From Nonomuraea gerenzanensis (GTDB taxonomy: Bacteria > Actinomycetota > Actinomycetes > Streptosporangiales > Streptosporangiaceae), in contig NZ_CP084058.1 of assembly GCF_020215645.1 (NCBI RefSeq), positions 10,532,501-10,596,500 on the forward strand: a stretch of 64,000 nt of DNA, given 5' to 3'. Positions 62,918-64,000 of this stretch are shown in pieces. The notes below the pieces were generated by a model. That model saw only the letters and a list, made by a program, of their open reading frames with translations, was not told the DNA's origin and did no database searches. The position numbers were made by a program, and so were the translations under genes. How positions within the stretch are numbered: position 1 is the first letter of the stretch; each line of letters starts with the position of its first letter.

Positions 62918-63484
62918 TCACGTCAGCGTGCGGCGCATGATCGGCCGGGTGGGTGAGCGGCGTTCGACCTCCTCGAACCCCGCCCCCTCGAAGAGCCCCC
63001 GCCACCCGTAATACAGCTCCTCGGCCTTCACCCGCTTGTCCGAGTCCTTCGGATACCCCTCGACCACCCGCGCCCCCTGCGAAGCCGCGTACGAGACGGC
63101 CCCTTCGAGCAGGGCGGCGGCCACGCCGTGCCCGCGGCCTTCGCGCCGCACGTAGAAGCACGTCACCGACCACACCCCGGCCTCCTCAGGGGAGGCGGGC
63201 CGGACGGCGGGGGACCGGAGCAGCCGTGCGTGCTCCTCACGCGGCGCCACGGCGCACCACCCCACCGGACTGCCCGACAGGTACGCCAGCACCCCAGGCG
63301 CCCTCTCAGGGCTCTCCACGAGCCTCTGGAGGCGCTTCCTGCGTCCCTCCGGCGGGGTTTCCCGGAATTCGGGCCCGGCGAGCCGGAACCACATGCACCA
63401 GCACCCGGAAGCGGCGCCCCGTGGCCCGAAGACCGTCTGCATGTCGTCCCACGAGGTGGCGGGCCGGATCTCTAGATCGCGCAT
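62918..63484 (-). CDS. GNAT family N-acetyltransferase
   Basis: This 188-residue protein has a GNAT fold with the acetyl-CoA loop in YVRREGRGHGVAAALLEGAV and the strand VWSVTCFYV before it. The N-terminal segment CWCMWFRLAG is typical of a small GNAT subgroup. The substrate is unknown. ATG 63484 opens with MRDLEIRPATSWDDM. A pentanucleotide GTCAC repeat (about 62896-62916) lies after its stop. Confidence 0.87.
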   Translation of the reverse strand: MRDLEIRPATSWDDMQTVFGPRGAASGCWCMWFRLAGPEFRETPPEGRRKRLQRLVESPERAPGVLAYLSGSPVGWCAVAPREEHARLLRSPAVRPASPEEAGVWSVTCFYVRREGRGHGVAAALLEGAVSYAASQGARVVEGYPKDSDKRVKAEELYYGWRGLFEGAGFEEVERRSPTRPIMRRTLT

Positions 63485-63566
63485 ACCTCACAACTCCTCA
63501 GAACTCGCACCAGCGTAGTCGACATGCCGGTGTCGAGGCGCTGACCTCTGGGTATTGTTGCCCCAC

Positions 63567-64000
63567 GTGAGTACGCCGCGATTCCTCGACCTGCCTCCTG
63601 GCGTCACACCACAGAAGATCGAGACGGCACAGGGCACGTTCGCGGCCCTGGAGGCCGTTCCGGTCAGTGGTGTGGTTGAGCGCTGGCCCGCGCTCCTGAT
63701 CCCCGGCCTGACGGGCAGCAAGGAAGACTTCATCGCGGTCCTGATGACCCTGGCCCAGTCGGGCCGCCGGGTGGTGGCGATCGACCTGCGCGGCCAGTAC
63801 GAGACCCCGGGCCCCGACGACCCCGCCGCCTACACGTGCGCGGCCCTCGGGGCGGATGTGGACCTGCTGTCCCAGGTCATCGGCGCCGGCGACCCCGTTC
63901 ACCTGGTGGGGCACTCGTTCGGCGGGCTGGTGGGCAGGGAGGCGGTGATCGACGGGCGCACGCGGTTCGCCTCGTTCACGCTGATGGGCTCGGGTCCGGG
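63567..64000 (+). CDS. Alpha/beta hydrolase (cut by window end)
   Basis: The first 144 residues of an alpha/beta hydrolase are present, from GTG 63567. An HG-type oxyanion segment (LLIPGLTGSKEDF), the DLRGQYET strand and the nucleophile elbow LVGHSFGGLVG (Ser) are seen. The acid and His lie beyond the window. The gene is divergent from the GNAT gene. The substrate is unknown. Confidence 0.85.
   Translation, partial: MSTPRFLDLPPGVTPQKIETAQGTFAALEAVPVSGVVERWPALLIPGLTGSKEDFIAVLMTLAQSGRRVVAIDLRGQYETPGPDDPAAYTCAALGADVDLLSQVIGAGDPVHLVGHSFGGLVGREAVIDGRTRFASFTLMGSGP

Overview
The window is chromosomal DNA of a very high-GC actinomycete. GTG and TTG starts are frequent, genes overlap by ATGA-type junctions, and WhiB7, mycoredoxin, AdnAB, Ku/LigD and DUF3107 genes are present. 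Gene content and protein style suggest the Streptosporangiaceae (a Nonomuraea-like genome); this is an inference from the sequence, not a database match.

Much of the window is a conserved actinobacterial backbone. From memory it follows Mycobacterium tuberculosis Rv3193c-Rv3211: UPF0182 membrane protein, PDZ/Lon-type secreted protease, DUF2342 metalloprotease, ABC1 kinase, whiB7, uvrD2, mycoredoxin, nudC, adnB-adnA, alkyltransferase-like protein, moeZ, TetR, DUF3107, MiaE-like ferritin-fold protein and rhlE. The accessory modules discussed below sit between these markers.

Layout. 1-4.5 kb: end of an unknown gene, a small membrane protein, kdpE-kdpD without kdpFABC in view, a group II truncated haemoglobin and two tandem initiator tRNA genes. 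4.5-14.3 kb: UPF0182, YlbL-like protease, moaE, epimerase, DUF2342 protein, NUDIX, membrane EEP protein, a nucleotidyltransferase-like protein and a YgjP-like metallopeptidase. 14.3-18.2 kb: enoyl-CoA hydratase, a ThiF-like protein with a proline-rich insert, and an ABC1 kinase. 18.2-21.9 kb: repeat-rich DNA, a small secreted protein, a TetR/membrane-protein pair around a palindromic operator, then whiB7 with a complete resistance-type control region (AT-rich element, promoter, leader ORF, terminator hairpin). 21.9-27.4 kb: tesB, uvrD2, secreted hydrolase, mycoredoxin, nudC. 27.4-32.8 kb: an iron-box-controlled four-gene operon (ATP-grasp, two IucA/IucC-type synthetases, PLP decarboxylase) whose order matches vibrioferrin pvsA-B-D-E without the exporter. 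32.7-39.6 kb: adnB and adnA. 39.7-44.8 kb: methyltransferase behind paired operator repeats, NUDIX, a large TagF-like transferase, alkyltransferase-like protein. 44.8-48.9 kb: two tandem copies of a module made of a one-helix membrane protein and a membrane-anchored subtilisin. 48.9-51.5 kb: moeZ, hydrolase, SH3-like secreted protein. 51.5-54.5 kb: three paralogous secreted Gly/Trp/His-rich proteins, two of them with duplicated promoter-leader and terminator in inverted orientation. 54.5-64 kb: unknown protein, Ku diverging from split ligase and polymerase genes, TetR, DUF3107, MiaE-like, RhlE, GNAT and a hydrolase cut by the window end.

Functional themes: genome maintenance (UvrD2, AdnAB, Ku/LigD, alkyltransferase-like protein, NudC), drug/redox stress (WhiB7, mycoredoxin), iron acquisition (siderophore operon) and envelope or secreted functions (S8 modules, TagF-like enzyme, His/Trp-rich peptides). 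The most novel-looking parts are the Pvs-like operon, the duplicated protease/membrane modules and the inverted family of Gly/Trp/His-rich secreted proteins.
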